Shown here in pieces: positions 1 through 8,229 of a stretch of DNA of 64,000 nucleotides. The number at the start of each line of letters is the position of its first letter. The stretch's first letter is position 1. The translations under genes were made by a program, and so were the position numbers. The DNA is taken from positions 55,682-119,681 of the forward strand of contig NZ_JALBVB010000034.1 of the NCBI RefSeq assembly GCF_022669155.1, read 5' to 3'. The notes under the pieces were generated by a model that ran no database searches, was not told where the DNA came from, and saw nothing but the letters and a program-made list of their open reading frames with translations. The stretch comes from Kineococcus sp. TRM81007 (GTDB lineage: Bacteria; Actinomycetota; Actinomycetes; Actinomycetales; Kineococcaceae).

Positions 1-246
1 CCACCGGTGCACCACGTGCCCTCCTCGGCGGACTTCCTGACCGCCGTCCGCCTGGGCCTGGGCTGGGGCATGCTGCCGGACCTGCAGAGCCGTCCCGACG
101 AGGCCGACGGGTCACTGGTGGACGTCGACCCCTCCGGTGCGGTCGACGTCGTCCTCCACTGGCAGCAGTGGAAGCTGCGCTCGGCCTCGCTGGACCGGGT
201 GGCGGCCGCCGTCACCGCCGCCGCGCGCCGCCACCTGGTGCAGTGA
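1..246 (+). CDS. argP: ArgP/LysG-type LysR regulator, C-terminal fragment (runs off window)
   Basis: Only the last 81 residues are visible; the gene starts before base 1. The fragment has the end of a LysR substrate-binding domain: a 'VPSSADFLTAVRLGLGWGML' stretch and a 'VVLHWQQWKLRS' stretch, both typical of the ArgP/LysG branch. That branch senses lysine or arginine and usually controls an amino-acid exporter (LysE/ArgO). The helix-turn-helix and the target gene lie outside the window, so the regulated gene is unknown here. Family assignment is from recognition of the C-terminal signature only. Confidence 0.75.
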   Translation, partial: PPVHHVPSSADFLTAVRLGLGWGMLPDLQSRPDEADGSLVDVDPSGAVDVVLHWQQWKLRSASLDRVAAAVTAAARRHLVQ

Positions 247-273
247 CCCCCGGCCTGGTGCAGTGACCCCCGG
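234..273. repeat. 20-bp perfect tandem duplication spanning a stop codon
   Basis: A 20-base unit beginning CCTGGTGCAGTGACC occurs twice in tandem (234-253 and 254-273). The first copy contains the last codons and TGA stop of the LysR gene. The second copy is non-coding and looks like a recent slippage duplication. Confidence 0.85.
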
Positions 274-291
274 TGCCCCGGGGCCGGGCAA

Positions 292-1092
292 CTAGGCGCG
301 CACCGGCTCCGCGTGCGCGTTGACCGCTGCGACCACGGCCCGCCGCGCCACCTGCGCGACCTCCCGCAGCGCCTGCGCGCGGGAGGTCGCCTCGAAGCTG
401 GTGACGGCCGCGCCGTCGTCCTCGGCGGCCAGCTCCACGATGGCCAGCACGCGCGCGGCCGTCTGCAGCACCCGGGCCGCGCGCGGCGCCGTGCCCGGCG
501 GCAGGGCGTCGCGGGCCAGGCCGCCGTCGCGCACCGCGGCGATGCGGTCGGCGGCGTCCTCGCGCCAGCGCGCCACGTCCAGCGCCGCCAGCGCCCGCGT
601 CGCGGTGGCCAGCGCCCCGCGCAGCTCCGCCTCCGCCTCCGCCACGCTGGAGGACTCCGGCGCGCGCCGCGGCGCCGCGCCCAGCACCGACCACGTCACG
701 AAGGCGCCCGGTTCCCACACCGAGCCGAACTCGGTCACCTCCGGCACCAGTGCCCAGCGGCCCCGCGCGCCCGGCGGCTCGGCGACCACGCACTCGCCGG
801 CCTCCAGCGCCGCCGCGTTGACCGCCGCCGGCCCGGGCAACCCGCGCGGGTCGCCCGGCACCGGCAGCGCCAGCAGCAGCGGGCCGCACCCGGCCGCCGT
901 CAGCGCACCCAGCAGGCCGCGCACGTCGGCCGGGTCCGGGCCGGGCGCGTCGGGCGCTCCCTCGGCCCAGCGCACGGCGTGCGGTTCGTCGTCGCGCACG
1001 ACCGCGGCGACCGCGGCGTCCAGCCCGGCGGCACCGGTGAGCACACCGGTGCCCCAGGCCGCCAGCCGCGCGGAACGGGGCAGGTCCAGCAC
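292..1092 (-). CDS. conserved actinobacterial protein of unknown function
   Basis: A 266-residue Ala-rich soluble protein with no signal peptide or membrane segment. I do not recognise a named domain. A block around residues 120-135 ('TEFGSVWEPGAFVTWSV') looks like the most constrained part. The C-terminal third (about 150-260) is predicted helical. The GTG start fits a leaderless promoter: TAGGCT lies 7 bases upstream. It is divergent from the ABC ATPase at 1164, so the two may share a control region, but nothing in the sequence gives a function. Confidence 0.75.
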   Translation of the reverse strand: MLDLPRSARLAAWGTGVLTGAAGLDAAVAAVVRDDEPHAVRWAEGAPDAPGPDPADVRGLLGALTAAGCGPLLLALPVPGDPRGLPGPAAVNAAALEAGECVVAEPPGARGRWALVPEVTEFGSVWEPGAFVTWSVLGAAPRRAPESSSVAEAEAELRGALATATRALAALDVARWREDAADRIAAVRDGGLARDALPPGTAPRAARVLQTAARVLAIVELAAEDDGAAVTSFEATSRAQALREVAQVARRAVVAAVNAHAEPVRA

Positions 1093-1099
1093 GCGCGGC

Positions 1100-1105
1100 A
1101 GCCTA
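1100..1105 (-). promoter_or_regulatory. -10-like TAGGCT for leaderless start at 1092
   Basis: On the minus strand the hexamer TAGGCT ends 7 bases before the GTG. No Shine-Dalgarno sequence is present, consistent with leaderless transcription. Confidence 0.5.
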
Positions 1106-1150
1106 CGACGGCGCCGCCCACCCCCGGCGGCGGCGGGGCCCCGCCCTGGC

Positions 1151-1156
1151 TAGGGT
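1151..1156 (+). promoter_or_regulatory. -10-like TAGGGT for leaderless start at 1164
   Basis: TAGGGT ends 7 bases before the GTG of the ABC ATPase. The spacing matches the recurring leaderless pattern in this window. Confidence 0.5.
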
Positions 1157-1163
1157 TCCCCCC

Positions 1164-1985
1164 GTGCCCGTCACCCCCGCCGCCGCGCAGACCGCCCCCG
1201 ACGAGGACGAGGTCCTGGGCCTCGACGCCGTCACCGTGCGCCGCGGCACGAGCCTGCTGCTGGACGCGGTGGACCTGCGCGTGCACGAGGGCGAGCGCTG
1301 GGTGGTCCTGGGCCCCAACGGCGCCGGCAAGTCCACGCTGCTGTCGGTGGCCGCCGCACGGCTGTTCCCCACCACCGGCGCCGTGCGCGTCCTCGGCGAG
1401 CGGCTCGGGCGCGTGGACGTCTTCGAGCTGCGCCCGCGCATCGGCCTGGCCAGCACCGCGCTGGCCCGCTCCGTGCCCGGGACGGAGAAGGTCCGCGACG
1501 TCGTCGTCACCGCCGCCTACGGCGTCACCGGCCGCTGGCGGGAGGCCTACGACCCTGACGACGACGCGCGGGCCCTGCAGCTGCTGGACCTCCTCGGCGT
1601 CGCCCACCTGGCGGAGCGCCCCTTCGGCACCCTCAGCGACGGCGAGCGCAAGCGCACCCAGATCGCGCGCGCCCTCATGACCGACCCGGAGCTGCTGCTG
1701 CTCGACGAACCCGCCGGCGGACTGGACCTGGGCGGGCGCGAGGACCTGCTGCGCCGCCTGACCGCCCTGGCCGCCGACCCCGCCGCCCCGACCACCGTCA
1801 CCGTCACCCACCACGTGGAGGAGATCCCCGTGGGCACGACGCACGCGCTGCTGCTGCGGGCCGGGCGCGCGGTGGCCGCGGGCCCGGTCGACGACGTCCT
1901 CACCGGTGAGCTGCTGACCCGCACGTTCGGCCTGCCGCTGTCGGTCGAGCGGCGCGGCGGGCGGCTGACGGCGCTGGCCGTCTGA
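1164..1985 (+). CDS. ABC transporter ATP-binding protein
   Basis: A 273-residue single nucleotide-binding domain. Walker A 'GPNGAGKST' is near residues 50-58, the signature 'LSDGERKR' near 155-162, and Walker B 'LLLLDEPAGGLDL' near 174-186, followed by the switch His in 'TVTHHVEEIP'. The arrangement resembles stand-alone ATPases of the ModF/FepC-like group. No permease or binding protein lies next to it, so the partner is either encoded elsewhere or the protein acts alone. The substrate cannot be told. Start chosen at GTG behind TAGGGT. Confidence 0.85.
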   Translation: MPVTPAAAQTAPDEDEVLGLDAVTVRRGTSLLLDAVDLRVHEGERWVVLGPNGAGKSTLLSVAAARLFPTTGAVRVLGERLGRVDVFELRPRIGLASTALARSVPGTEKVRDVVVTAAYGVTGRWREAYDPDDDARALQLLDLLGVAHLAERPFGTLSDGERKRTQIARALMTDPELLLLDEPAGGLDLGGREDLLRRLTALAADPAAPTTVTVTHHVEEIPVGTTHALLLRAGRAVAAGPVDDVLTGELLTRTFGLPLSVERRGGRLTALAV

Positions 1986-2037
1986 GCGCCGCCGGTGCGA
2001 CCCGCACGGACGGGGCGCGCCGCACCGCGCGGGTGCC

Positions 2038-2790
2038 TCAGGGGCGCAGGAGCTGCCGGTCGTAGCCGCCGTGCTCGGCGCGCGAGTACCGCAGCCGCAC
2101 GTGCTGGCCGTCGGCGGAGGACTGCCAGAACTCCACCCGGGAGGCGTCCACCCCCCACAGCCGCCACGTGGAGGCCACCACCGACGGTTCCAGGTGCACC
2201 AGGTCGTCGACGTCGGCGAACTCGTCGGACAGGTGCGTCTCGTCCAGCGGGCGGCTCTGCCGGTCCAGCAGCGACTCGGCGCGCCCGTGCGCGGGACGGT
2301 CCAGGAAGTCGCGCGCGGCGCGCTCCTCGTCACCCGGGTGCACCCGCCCGCGCACCCGCACCTGCCGGCCCTGCTGCGGCCAGTAGAACACCAGCGCCGC
2401 CACCGGCACCGACTCCAGCTGACGGCCCTTGGGGCTGCCGGCGCCGGAGGCCACCCACAGCGCCGACTCGGCGACGTCCCGCAGCGCCACCACCCGCGCG
2501 TCGGGGCGCCCGGCGGCGTCGACGGTGGCCAGGGTCAGCGCGTGCGGTTCGGGCACCCCCGCCGCCACCGCTTCCCGCAGCCACGACACCAGCAGCTCCA
2601 GCGGCTCGGCGGGGGCGTCCGCGGGGCTGAACGGCGGCGGGTCGGCCGCCAGCAGCGGCAGCCCGCGCAGCCACTCGCGCAGCGGGCCGCCCTCCGGACC
2701 GCCGGGGTGGCCGGGGGAGGGCTCGCCGGGGGGCTGCTGCGGCGGGGCGTCCGCCGCGCCGGGGGACCAGGACCGGGCCGTGCGCGTCAC
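2038..2790 (-). CDS. pdxH: pyridoxamine 5'-phosphate oxidase family protein (PdxH-like)
   Basis: A 250-residue flavin-binding split-barrel protein. PNPOx enzymes oxidise pyridoxine/pyridoxamine 5'-phosphate to PLP using FMN. Visible hallmarks: an FMN-binding stretch 'PDARVVALRDV' near residue 98, 'SPKGRQLESVPVAALVFYW' in the middle, and the C-terminal dimerisation signature 'RVEFWQSSADGQHVRLRY' ending in 'LLRP', as in true PdxH. The N-terminal 45 residues are Pro/Gly-rich and longer than usual. GTG start with TACGGT 6 bases upstream (leaderless). The C-terminal Arg-Pro ending favours PdxH over a general PPOX protein, but the substrate is untested. Confidence 0.8.
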   Translation of the reverse strand: MTRTARSWSPGAADAPPQQPPGEPSPGHPGGPEGGPLREWLRGLPLLAADPPPFSPADAPAEPLELLVSWLREAVAAGVPEPHALTLATVDAAGRPDARVVALRDVAESALWVASGAGSPKGRQLESVPVAALVFYWPQQGRQVRVRGRVHPGDEERAARDFLDRPAHGRAESLLDRQSRPLDETHLSDEFADVDDLVHLEPSVVASTWRLWGVDASRVEFWQSSADGQHVRLRYSRAEHGGYDRQLLRP

Positions 2791-2796
2791 GCCCCG

Positions 2797-2802
2797 ACCG
2801 TA
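2797..2802 (-). promoter_or_regulatory. -10-like TACGGT for leaderless start at 2790
   Basis: Minus-strand TACGGT ends 6 bases before the GTG of the PdxH-like gene. No Shine-Dalgarno sequence is visible. Confidence 0.5.
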
Positions 2803-2811
2803 CCCGCGTCC

Positions 2812-3540
2812 TCAGGGGCCGGCGTCCCAGAGCCCGCGGTAGTAGGCGGTGCGCACCGGGTCCGGCTCCACCCCGTAGGCGTCCAGGAAGACGTCCTCCC
2901 ACCCCGGCCCGTAGTTCCAGCCCAGGCTCATCGTGGCCACCGCCAGGTCCGCCCAGCGGTCCGCCACGCCCAAGCCCCCCAGGTCCACGTGCGCGACCGG
3001 CTCGCCGTCGGCGCCCAGCAGCGTGTTCGGGGCGCAGGCGTCCCCGTGGCACACCACCAGCCGGTCCACCGGCGGTGCCGGCCCCAGCCGCGCCACGTCC
3101 CCCACCGCCCGCGCCAGCCGGTGCGGCACCGACCAGTCGAACGGGCAGGACGCCACCGGCAGCCGCTCGTGCAGGGCCCGCAGGCCGCGCGCCAGCGCGG
3201 GCACCGCCACGCCCGGCAGCGCCAGCCACCGCGGGGCGACGGCCGGCTCCCCGGGCAGCGCCTCGGTGAGCAGCCACGAGCCGTCCTCGTCGGCCCCGTG
3301 CCCCAGCACCCGCGGCACGGCCGTGCGGGCGCCCGCCCACGCCAGCCGCTCCACCTCCGCGGCCAGGTCCAGCGGCGCACCGGCCGGCGCCCACTTGCAG
3401 AAGCGGGCCGTGCCGTCGGCGTCGTCGAGGCGGAAGGTCGTCCCGCCCACCTGGTTGACCCACACCGCGCTCGGGCGCGCTGCGCCGGCGAGGCGGCGGA
3501 CCGCCGGCGGCACCGGCAGCGGCACGTCCGGGATGCTCAC
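2812..3540 (-). CDS. aminoglycoside 3'-phosphotransferase-type kinase
   Basis: A 242-residue protein of the APH(3') branch of the choline/aminoglycoside kinase family. The catalytic loop 'VCHGDACAPNTLL' (HGDxxxxN) and the metal-binding 'VDLGGLGVADRWADLA' are both intact, so it is probably an active small-molecule kinase. The N-lobe Lys sits in 'FCKWAP'. In actinobacteria such genes are often chromosomal housekeeping or latent resistance kinases, and the substrate cannot be read from sequence. Start is GTG at 3540 (VSIPDVPL), with TACGGT 7 bases upstream. Longer upstream extensions run into the opposite-strand sigma factor and were rejected. Confidence 0.85.
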   Translation of the reverse strand: MSIPDVPLPVPPAVRRLAGAARPSAVWVNQVGGTTFRLDDADGTARFCKWAPAGAPLDLAAEVERLAWAGARTAVPRVLGHGADEDGSWLLTEALPGEPAVAPRWLALPGVAVPALARGLRALHERLPVASCPFDWSVPHRLARAVGDVARLGPAPPVDRLVVCHGDACAPNTLLGADGEPVAHVDLGGLGVADRWADLAVATMSLGWNYGPGWEDVFLDAYGVEPDPVRTAYYRGLWDAGP

Positions 3541-3547
3541 CCGACCC

Positions 3548-3553
3548 ACCGTA
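3548..3553 (-). promoter_or_regulatory. -10-like TACGGT for leaderless start at 3540
   Basis: Minus-strand TACGGT ends 7 bases before the kinase GTG start. Confidence 0.5.
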
Positions 3554-3651
3554 GGGGGCGCCCGGCGCGACCGCGCCGAACCGGACGTGCCGCTGCGCCG
3601 TTCCACCGGGTGGGCGGGGGCGCGGTGCGGACCGCCGGGAGGGAGGACGCG

Positions 3652-4158
3652 GTGCCCGACGCCGACGAGCAGCTGCTGCGGGGGCTGCACGACGAGCACG
3701 CCGGCGCCCTGTACGGCTACGTCCTGTCGCTGACCGGCGACCGCACCGAGGCGCAGGACGTGGTCCAGGAGACGCTGCTGCGGGCGTGGCGCAACCCCGC
3801 CGCCCTGGACCCGGCCACCGGCTCGAACCGGGCGTGGCTGTTCACGGTGGCGCGCCGGCTGGTCATCGACCAGCGCCGCTCGGCGCGCGCCCGGCGCGAG
3901 AGCGCGCACGCGCAGGTGCCGGAGACGTCCGTGCTCGACGAGTCCGAGCAGGTGCTGCAGCAGTGGGTGGTGCAGCAGGCCCTGGAGCGGCTCTCGCCCG
4001 AGCACCGCGCCGTGCTGCGCGAGTGCTACTTCCGGGGCCGGTCCGTCGCCGAGGCCGCCCGCGTCCTGGGCGTGCCGGCGGGCACCGTGAAGTCGCGCAC
4101 CCACTACGCGCTGCTGAACCTCAGACTGGCCCTGCAGGAGATGGGGGTGAGCCGCTGA
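3652..4158 (+). CDS. ECF RNA polymerase sigma factor (SigK/SigL-like)
   Basis: A 168-residue group IV sigma factor. Region 2 (about residues 8-75) includes 'AQDVVQETLLRAWRNP' and the -10-binding stretch through 'ARRLVIDQRR'. Region 4 (about 105-165) has the helix-turn-helix 'SVAEAARVLGVPAGTVKSRTHYAL'. GTG start behind a strong GGGAGGGAGGA Shine-Dalgarno. Its TGA overlaps the ATG of the anti-sigma gene (TGATG), so the two are translationally coupled and almost certainly a regulator pair. Regulon and inducing signal are unknown. The pairing with a zinc anti-sigma resembles the SigK-RskA and SigL-RslA systems of mycobacteria. Confidence 0.9.
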   Translation: MPDADEQLLRGLHDEHAGALYGYVLSLTGDRTEAQDVVQETLLRAWRNPAALDPATGSNRAWLFTVARRLVIDQRRSARARRESAHAQVPETSVLDESEQVLQQWVVQQALERLSPEHRAVLRECYFRGRSVAEAARVLGVPAGTVKSRTHYALLNLRLALQEMGVSR

Positions 4159-4886
4159 TGGCCACCGGGACCGAGGACCCGTACGCCGTCGACGCCGGCG
4201 CGTACGTGCTGGGAGCGCTCGCGCCCGCCGAGCGCGCCGACTTCGAGGAGCACCTGACCGGGTGCGCGTCCTGCCGCGCCGCCGTGGAGGAGCTGGCGGG
4301 GCTGCCGGGCCTGCTCGCGCACGCACCGGCCGCTGCGGTCGCCGCCCTCGCCGACGACGCGCCGCCCGAGCCGCCGCTCGCACCGCGGACCCTGCTGCCG
4401 CGGCTGCTGCGCGCCGCCCGCGCCCACCGCCGGCGTCGCCGCCTGGCCCTGTCCGCCGGCGCCGCCGCCGCGTGCCTGGCCGCGGCCGCCGGGGCCGTGG
4501 CGCTGCTGCCGGAGCCCGCCGCCCCGCCCGCGGCCACCCCCGTGCCGGCCGGTCCCTCCGCTCCCGCCGCCCCGTCCGAGGAGGCCGGGCAGCGGATGCA
4601 GGAGCTGGTGCCGGTGCCGCTGACGGCCACAGTGCAGCTCACCGAGGAGGCGTGGGGGACGCAGGTGGACCTGGTGTGCGCCTACGCCGCCGACGACGCC
4701 GGGCACGCCCGCCCGTACGCCCTCGTGGTCGCCGACACCGACGGCAACGCCCAGCGGATCGGGACCTGGACCGCGCAGCCGGGCCGCGACGCCCGCCTGA
4801 GCGGCGCCACGGCGCTGACCCTGGAGCGGATCGCCGCGGTGGAGGTGCAGACCCTGCAGGGCACGGCGGTGCTGCGGACGCGGTGA
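4158..4886 (+). CDS. membrane anti-sigma factor with zinc-binding ZAS motif (RskA-like)
   Basis: A 242-residue partner of the upstream ECF sigma factor. The N-terminal cytoplasmic part carries the zinc anti-sigma motif His32-x3-Cys36-x2-Cys39. A Pro-rich linker leads to Arg91-95 and one transmembrane helix (about 96-118). The remaining ~120 residues form an extracytoplasmic domain resembling the RskA C-terminal domain. The family holds the sigma factor at the membrane until proteolysis or redox change releases it. The one-base overlap with the sigma gene supports 1:1 synthesis. Start ATG at 4158. Confidence 0.85.
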   Translation: MATGTEDPYAVDAGAYVLGALAPAERADFEEHLTGCASCRAAVEELAGLPGLLAHAPAAAVAALADDAPPEPPLAPRTLLPRLLRAARAHRRRRRLALSAGAAAACLAAAAGAVALLPEPAAPPAATPVPAGPSAPAAPSEEAGQRMQELVPVPLTATVQLTEEAWGTQVDLVCAYAADDAGHARPYALVVADTDGNAQRIGTWTAQPGRDARLSGATALTLERIAAVEVQTLQGTAVLRTR

Positions 4887-4917
4887 CGCGTGCTCGCGCG
4901 GGCGCGGTGCGGTGCCC

Positions 4918-6135
4918 TCAGGACCCGGCGTCCAGCTCGTCGGCGATCCGCTGCACCATCGCCACGTACCAGTCGGCGCGGTTGTAGCGGAACAGCGCGC
5001 CCGCCTCCCCGGCGCGCCCGGCACCGGCGCCGTTGGCGCACAGGTACCGGGCGGCGCTGAAGACGGCGTCGGCCGGGTCCCACGCGTCGGTGTCGCCGTC
5101 GCCGTCCCCGTCCACCCCGTAGGCGGCGAACGTGGCGGGCATGAACTGCATCGGGCCGATCGCGCCGGCCGAGGACGGCCCGACGTTCCGCCCGTGCCCG
5201 CTCTCGACCTGCCCGACGGCCTGCAGCAGCGCCGGGCGCACGCCCGGGCAGGTGGTCGCCGCGCGCGCGTACAGGTCCGCGTAGTCGGCGGGCACACCGC
5301 CGGCTCGCACGGTGGCGGTGGCGCCGGCGGCCGCGGTCGCGCTCGCGCGCGCAGCCTCCCGCGCGGCGGCCAGCGCCCGCTCGGCCTCCTCGGCGGCCCG
5401 CAGCTGCGCGGCCCGCGCGTCCAGGGCACCGACGCGCTCCTCGGCCTCGCGCAGCGCGCGCTGCAGCTCACCGGAGCGGGCGGCGAGCTCGCGCAGGGCG
5501 CCCACGCCGTCCACCGCGGCCGCGTCCGCGGCAGCCGACGCCGCCTCGGCGCTCGCGGCGCGTGCGGACGCGCGGCCGGCCGCGTCCCCGGCGGCGCGCC
5601 CACCGGCCGCCAGGGCACGCTCGTCGCGCAGCTCCCGCGCGCGCAGCACCGCGGCCGGGTCGGCGCCGGTCAGCAGGGAGCGCACCAGCGCGTACGCACC
5701 GGTGCCCGCCGGGCCGAGGGCCGGGCCCATGTAGAGGGTGCGCGCCCGGCGGGCGCCCTCGTCGCGGGCTCGCACCGCCGCGGACCGCTCGCGCTGGGCC
5801 GTCACCTCGGCGCCGACGGCCGCCGACGCCGCGCGCTGCACGGCGCTGCGCTGCTCGCGCAGGGCCTGCTCCACGAGCTGCGCCTGGGTCGCGGCCCGCT
5901 CGGTGGCGGCGCGGGCCTGCTCGGCCGCGCGCGTCGCGGCCGCGCTGCTCGCCGCACCCGGGGCGAGGGCGGGAGCGGCGTGGGCGGTGGGTGCCGGCAG
6001 CGGGCCGGCCAGGAGCGCGCCGGCCAGGGCCGCTCCCAGCGCGGTGCTCACGGGGGAGCGGCGGCGCGGGACGCGCCTCGCGGCAGGGCCGCCCGCGGGG
6101 GCCGCGGGCCGGTGCGCCGTGCCTGTCACCCCCAC
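4918..6135 (-). CDS. secreted coiled-coil lytic transglycosylase
   Basis: A 405-residue exported cell-wall enzyme. Residues about 28-55 form a signal peptide after an Arg-rich start. An Ala/Glu/Arg-rich coiled coil follows (about 58-275). The C-terminal domain (about 285-405) is a soluble-lytic-transglycosylase/lysozyme fold with the catalytic Glu in 'AVGQVESGHG' and the 'AGAIGPMQFMPATFAAYG' motif, plus a calcium-like 'DGDGDGDTDAWDPAD' loop. It should cleave glycan strands of peptidoglycan. The long coiled coil resembles regulators such as EnvC or RipA, so activity may depend on a division or growth complex. Confidence 0.85.
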   Translation of the reverse strand: MGVTGTAHRPAAPAGGPAARRVPRRRSPVSTALGAALAGALLAGPLPAPTAHAAPALAPGAASSAAATRAAEQARAATERAATQAQLVEQALREQRSAVQRAASAAVGAEVTAQRERSAAVRARDEGARRARTLYMGPALGPAGTGAYALVRSLLTGADPAAVLRARELRDERALAAGGRAAGDAAGRASARAASAEAASAAADAAAVDGVGALRELAARSGELQRALREAEERVGALDARAAQLRAAEEAERALAAAREAARASATAAAGATATVRAGGVPADYADLYARAATTCPGVRPALLQAVGQVESGHGRNVGPSSAGAIGPMQFMPATFAAYGVDGDGDGDTDAWDPADAVFSAARYLCANGAGAGRAGEAGALFRYNRADWYVAMVQRIADELDAGS

Positions 6136-6280
6136 CGGGTCGGCACCGCGGCCCCGGTCCTTGAGCCCGCCGCAGGGCCAGCACGAGCTGTGACCATGTG
6201 GTCACGACACTGTGCTCGCCCGAAGCGCCTGCCGGTGGGTGGTCTCGACGCCCGCACGGGAACGACGGGAGGAGGCGGAC

Positions 6281-7386
6281 GTGGCACCAGCGGACGCACC
6301 GGACGGCACCGGCCGCCTCCCGCGCCACCTCGAGCGCTGGCAGCGGCGGCTGGACGACCTCGCCGCCCACCCCGAGCGGTTGCGCCTGGTCATGCACCCC
6401 GTCGTGGACGTCGCGGCCGGGCGCGTGGCCGGTTACGAGGTGCTCTCCCGCTTCGCCCCCGGGCGAGGGGAGGCGCACGGGCCCGAGGAGTGGTTCGCGG
6501 CCGCCGGCGCGCTGGGGCGCGCCGCGGAGCTGGACGCGCTCGTGCTGCGCGCAGCGCTGCCCCTGCGCCGGCAGCTGCCGCACGGCACGTTCCTCACCGT
6601 CAACGTCGCCCCCTCCTCGCTGGGCGAGGACCGCGTGCTGGAGCTGCTGGCCGCGCAGGACCTCACGTCGCTGGTCCTGGAGATCACCGAGCACACCGAC
6701 TGCGACGTCGCCGCGCTCGCCGGCCCGCTGGCCGTGCCCCGCTCGCGCGGGGCGCGCATCGCCCTCGACGACGTGGGCACGGGGCACTCCGGCCTGCTGC
6801 GCATGGCGGTGGTGCGCCCGGAGGTGCTCGAGGTCGACCCGCAGCTCGTGCGCGGCCTGGACGGCGACCTCGTCAATCGCTCGGTGGTGCGCTTCCTCGG
6901 CGAGTGCGCCGACCGCCTGGACGCCTGGGTGGTCGCCGAGGGGGTGGAGACGCCCGCCGAGCTGGACGTGCTGCGCGCCATGGGCGTCCCGCTCGTGCAG
7001 GGCCACCTGCTGGCCCGCCCCGCGGACCGGTTCGTCCCGCTGTCGCTGGAGGCCCGCCGGCTGCTCCGCGCGGGCTCGGCAGCCCCGCCCGGGGCGCAGG
7101 GGCCCCGGCGGCCAGCGGGCGGCTGGTGCGGCGCACCACGACGTGCCGCACGGTCGTCGGCGCCGTGCGCGCGGCGAGCGAGGACCCCGCGCCCGAGGCC
7201 GCGGCCCGGGCGGTCTCCCGGCCCGCCGCGGTGCGCTTCGACCCGCTGGTGTGCACCGACGCCACCGGCCGCTACGTGGGGGTGGTGGGTGTGGAGGACG
7301 TGGTGCTGGACCTGGTCGCGGCGCACGGGGACGGCGGTGCCGTCCGGGGCACCGGAGCGGTCGCCGGGCGGGGGGTGCCGGCGTGA
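6281..7386 (+). pseudogene. EAL-domain protein with apparent frameshift and C-terminal CBS-like segment
   Basis: GTG 6281 sits behind a GGGAGGAGG Shine-Dalgarno. The EAL-type domain (c-di-GMP phosphodiesterase fold) runs to about 7080. The signature Glu is present in 'GYEVLSRF', with Asn in 'TVNVAPS', Glu in 'EITEH', 'DDVGTG', 'EGVE' and 'QGHLLARP'. The catalytic Lys of the usual KID motif is replaced (PEVLEVD), so catalysis is doubtful. From about 7110 the protein-like sequence continues in the frame one base back (residues 'SGRLVRRTTTCRTV' then 'FDPLVCTDATGRYVGVVGV', CBS-like) and stops at 7386. Without the shift the frame would run on to 8209 over the opposite-strand gene. Either one base is missing in the assembly or the gene is decaying. 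Confidence 0.7.
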
Positions 7387-7553
7387 AGGCGTTCCGCTGC
7401 GGGGACGTGGTGCCCGGCTGCCACCGCGAGTTCCTCGGCCAGGACCGCGAGGCGGTGCGGGCGCAGGTAGGGGAGCACGCGCGCCGCGACCACGGCGTGG
7501 AGCCGGACGAGGACCTGGTGCGCGCGGTGCAGGAGCGGATCCGCGACGCCTGA
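7383..7553 (+). CDS. DUF1059 small protein
   Basis: A 56-residue protein with the DUF1059 layout: 'KAFRCGDVVPGCHREFLG' at the N-terminus (two Cys and a His that could bind metal) and 'VGEHARRDHGV' in the middle. GTG start overlapping the TGA of the EAL gene (GTGA), so it is probably translationally coupled. The function of the family is unknown. The coupling fits the corrected reading frame of the upstream gene and indirectly supports the frameshift interpretation. Confidence 0.75.
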   Translation: MKAFRCGDVVPGCHREFLGQDREAVRAQVGEHARRDHGVEPDEDLVRAVQERIRDA

Positions 7554-7578
7554 GCGCCCGGCGCCGGCCCGGTGCCGG

Positions 7579-7630
7579 CCCGCCGGGTCAGCCCGCCGGG
7601 TCAGCCCGTCGGGTCAGCCCGCCGGGTCAG
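7579..7630. repeat. four tandem copies of a 13-bp unit
   Basis: Unit CCCGCCGGGTCAG occurs at 7579-7591, 7592-7604, 7605-7617 (one mismatch) and 7618-7630. The last copy contains the stop codon of the opposite-strand PPOX gene. Confidence 0.85.
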
Positions 7631-8100
7631 TCCGCCAGGCGTGCCGGGAAGCCGCCGGTGGCTACTGGCCCCCACCGCTCGGGCGTGATGCGCAGCAGGC
7701 ACTTGCCCTGCCGCGTCATCGCCGCCCGGTACTCGTCCCAGTCGGGGTGCTCGCCGGAGATGCAGCGGAAGTACTCCACCAGCGGCTCCAGGGCCTCGGG
7801 CAGGTCCAGCACCTCCGCGGTGCCGTCGACCTGCACCCACGCGCCGCCGAAGTCGTCGGAGAGCACCAGCACGCTGGCGCGCGCGTCGCGGCGGGCGTTG
7901 GCCGCCTTGGCGCGCTCGGGGTACGTGGAGATCACGAACCGGCCCGCGTCGTCGACACCGGCGGTCACCGGCGACATCTGCGGCGAGCCGTCGGCGCGGT
8001 GGGTGAGCAGCACGACGTGGTGGCGACCGCGGGCGAACTCCAGCAGGCCGTCGCGGTCGACGCGGGTGGTGGTGGCGACGGTGGCGGGCACGTGTCGCAC
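7627..8100 (-). CDS. PPOX-class (F420- or FMN-dependent) oxidoreductase
   Basis: A 157-residue split-barrel protein. The N-terminal 'VVLLTHRADGSPQMSPV' and 'ARASVLVLSDDFGGAWVQVDG' stretches are typical of the PPOX F420-dependent group (Rv1155-like) found widely in actinobacteria. Such enzymes reduce or oxidise small cofactors or xenobiotics using F420H2 or FMN. The C-terminal 'QGKCLLRITPERWG' is also typical. Start is GTG 8100 (or GTG 8091, three codons in), chosen for a weak GGGCGG upstream. Substrate unknown. Convergent with the EAL/DUF1059 pair. Confidence 0.8.
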   Translation of the reverse strand: MRHVPATVATTTRVDRDGLLEFARGRHHVVLLTHRADGSPQMSPVTAGVDDAGRFVISTYPERAKAANARRDARASVLVLSDDFGGAWVQVDGTAEVLDLPEALEPLVEYFRCISGEHPDWDEYRAAMTRQGKCLLRITPERWGPVATGGFPARLAD

Positions 8101-8229
8101 GCTACCGCCCGTCGCGCCCGCGTCCACCGCCGCGCCCGCGTCCACGTGCCCGGGGACGCTCAGCGGGTGCGCGGCGGGCCGCCGTGGTGCACTGGCCGCC
8201 GGACCGTGATCGACGTGGGGAGGGACCGG

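Noticed and set aside
3541..4383. N-terminal extension of the aminoglycoside-type kinase up to 4383
   Set aside because: The extension is antisense to the sigma and anti-sigma genes. Family similarity begins at about 3540, where a leaderless promoter is present.
7112..8209. EAL gene continuing unbroken to 8209
   Set aside because: After about 7110 this frame is Arg/Pro/Trp-rich without domain-like sequence and overlaps the opposite-strand PPOX gene, whereas the frame one base back gives a CBS-like segment and a properly coupled next gene.
8200..8209. Earlier GTG starts (8206, 8215) for the carboxylate-amine ligase
   Set aside because: GTG 8230 has a GGGGAGGGA ribosome site at proper distance and starts just before the conserved VGVEEEY motif.
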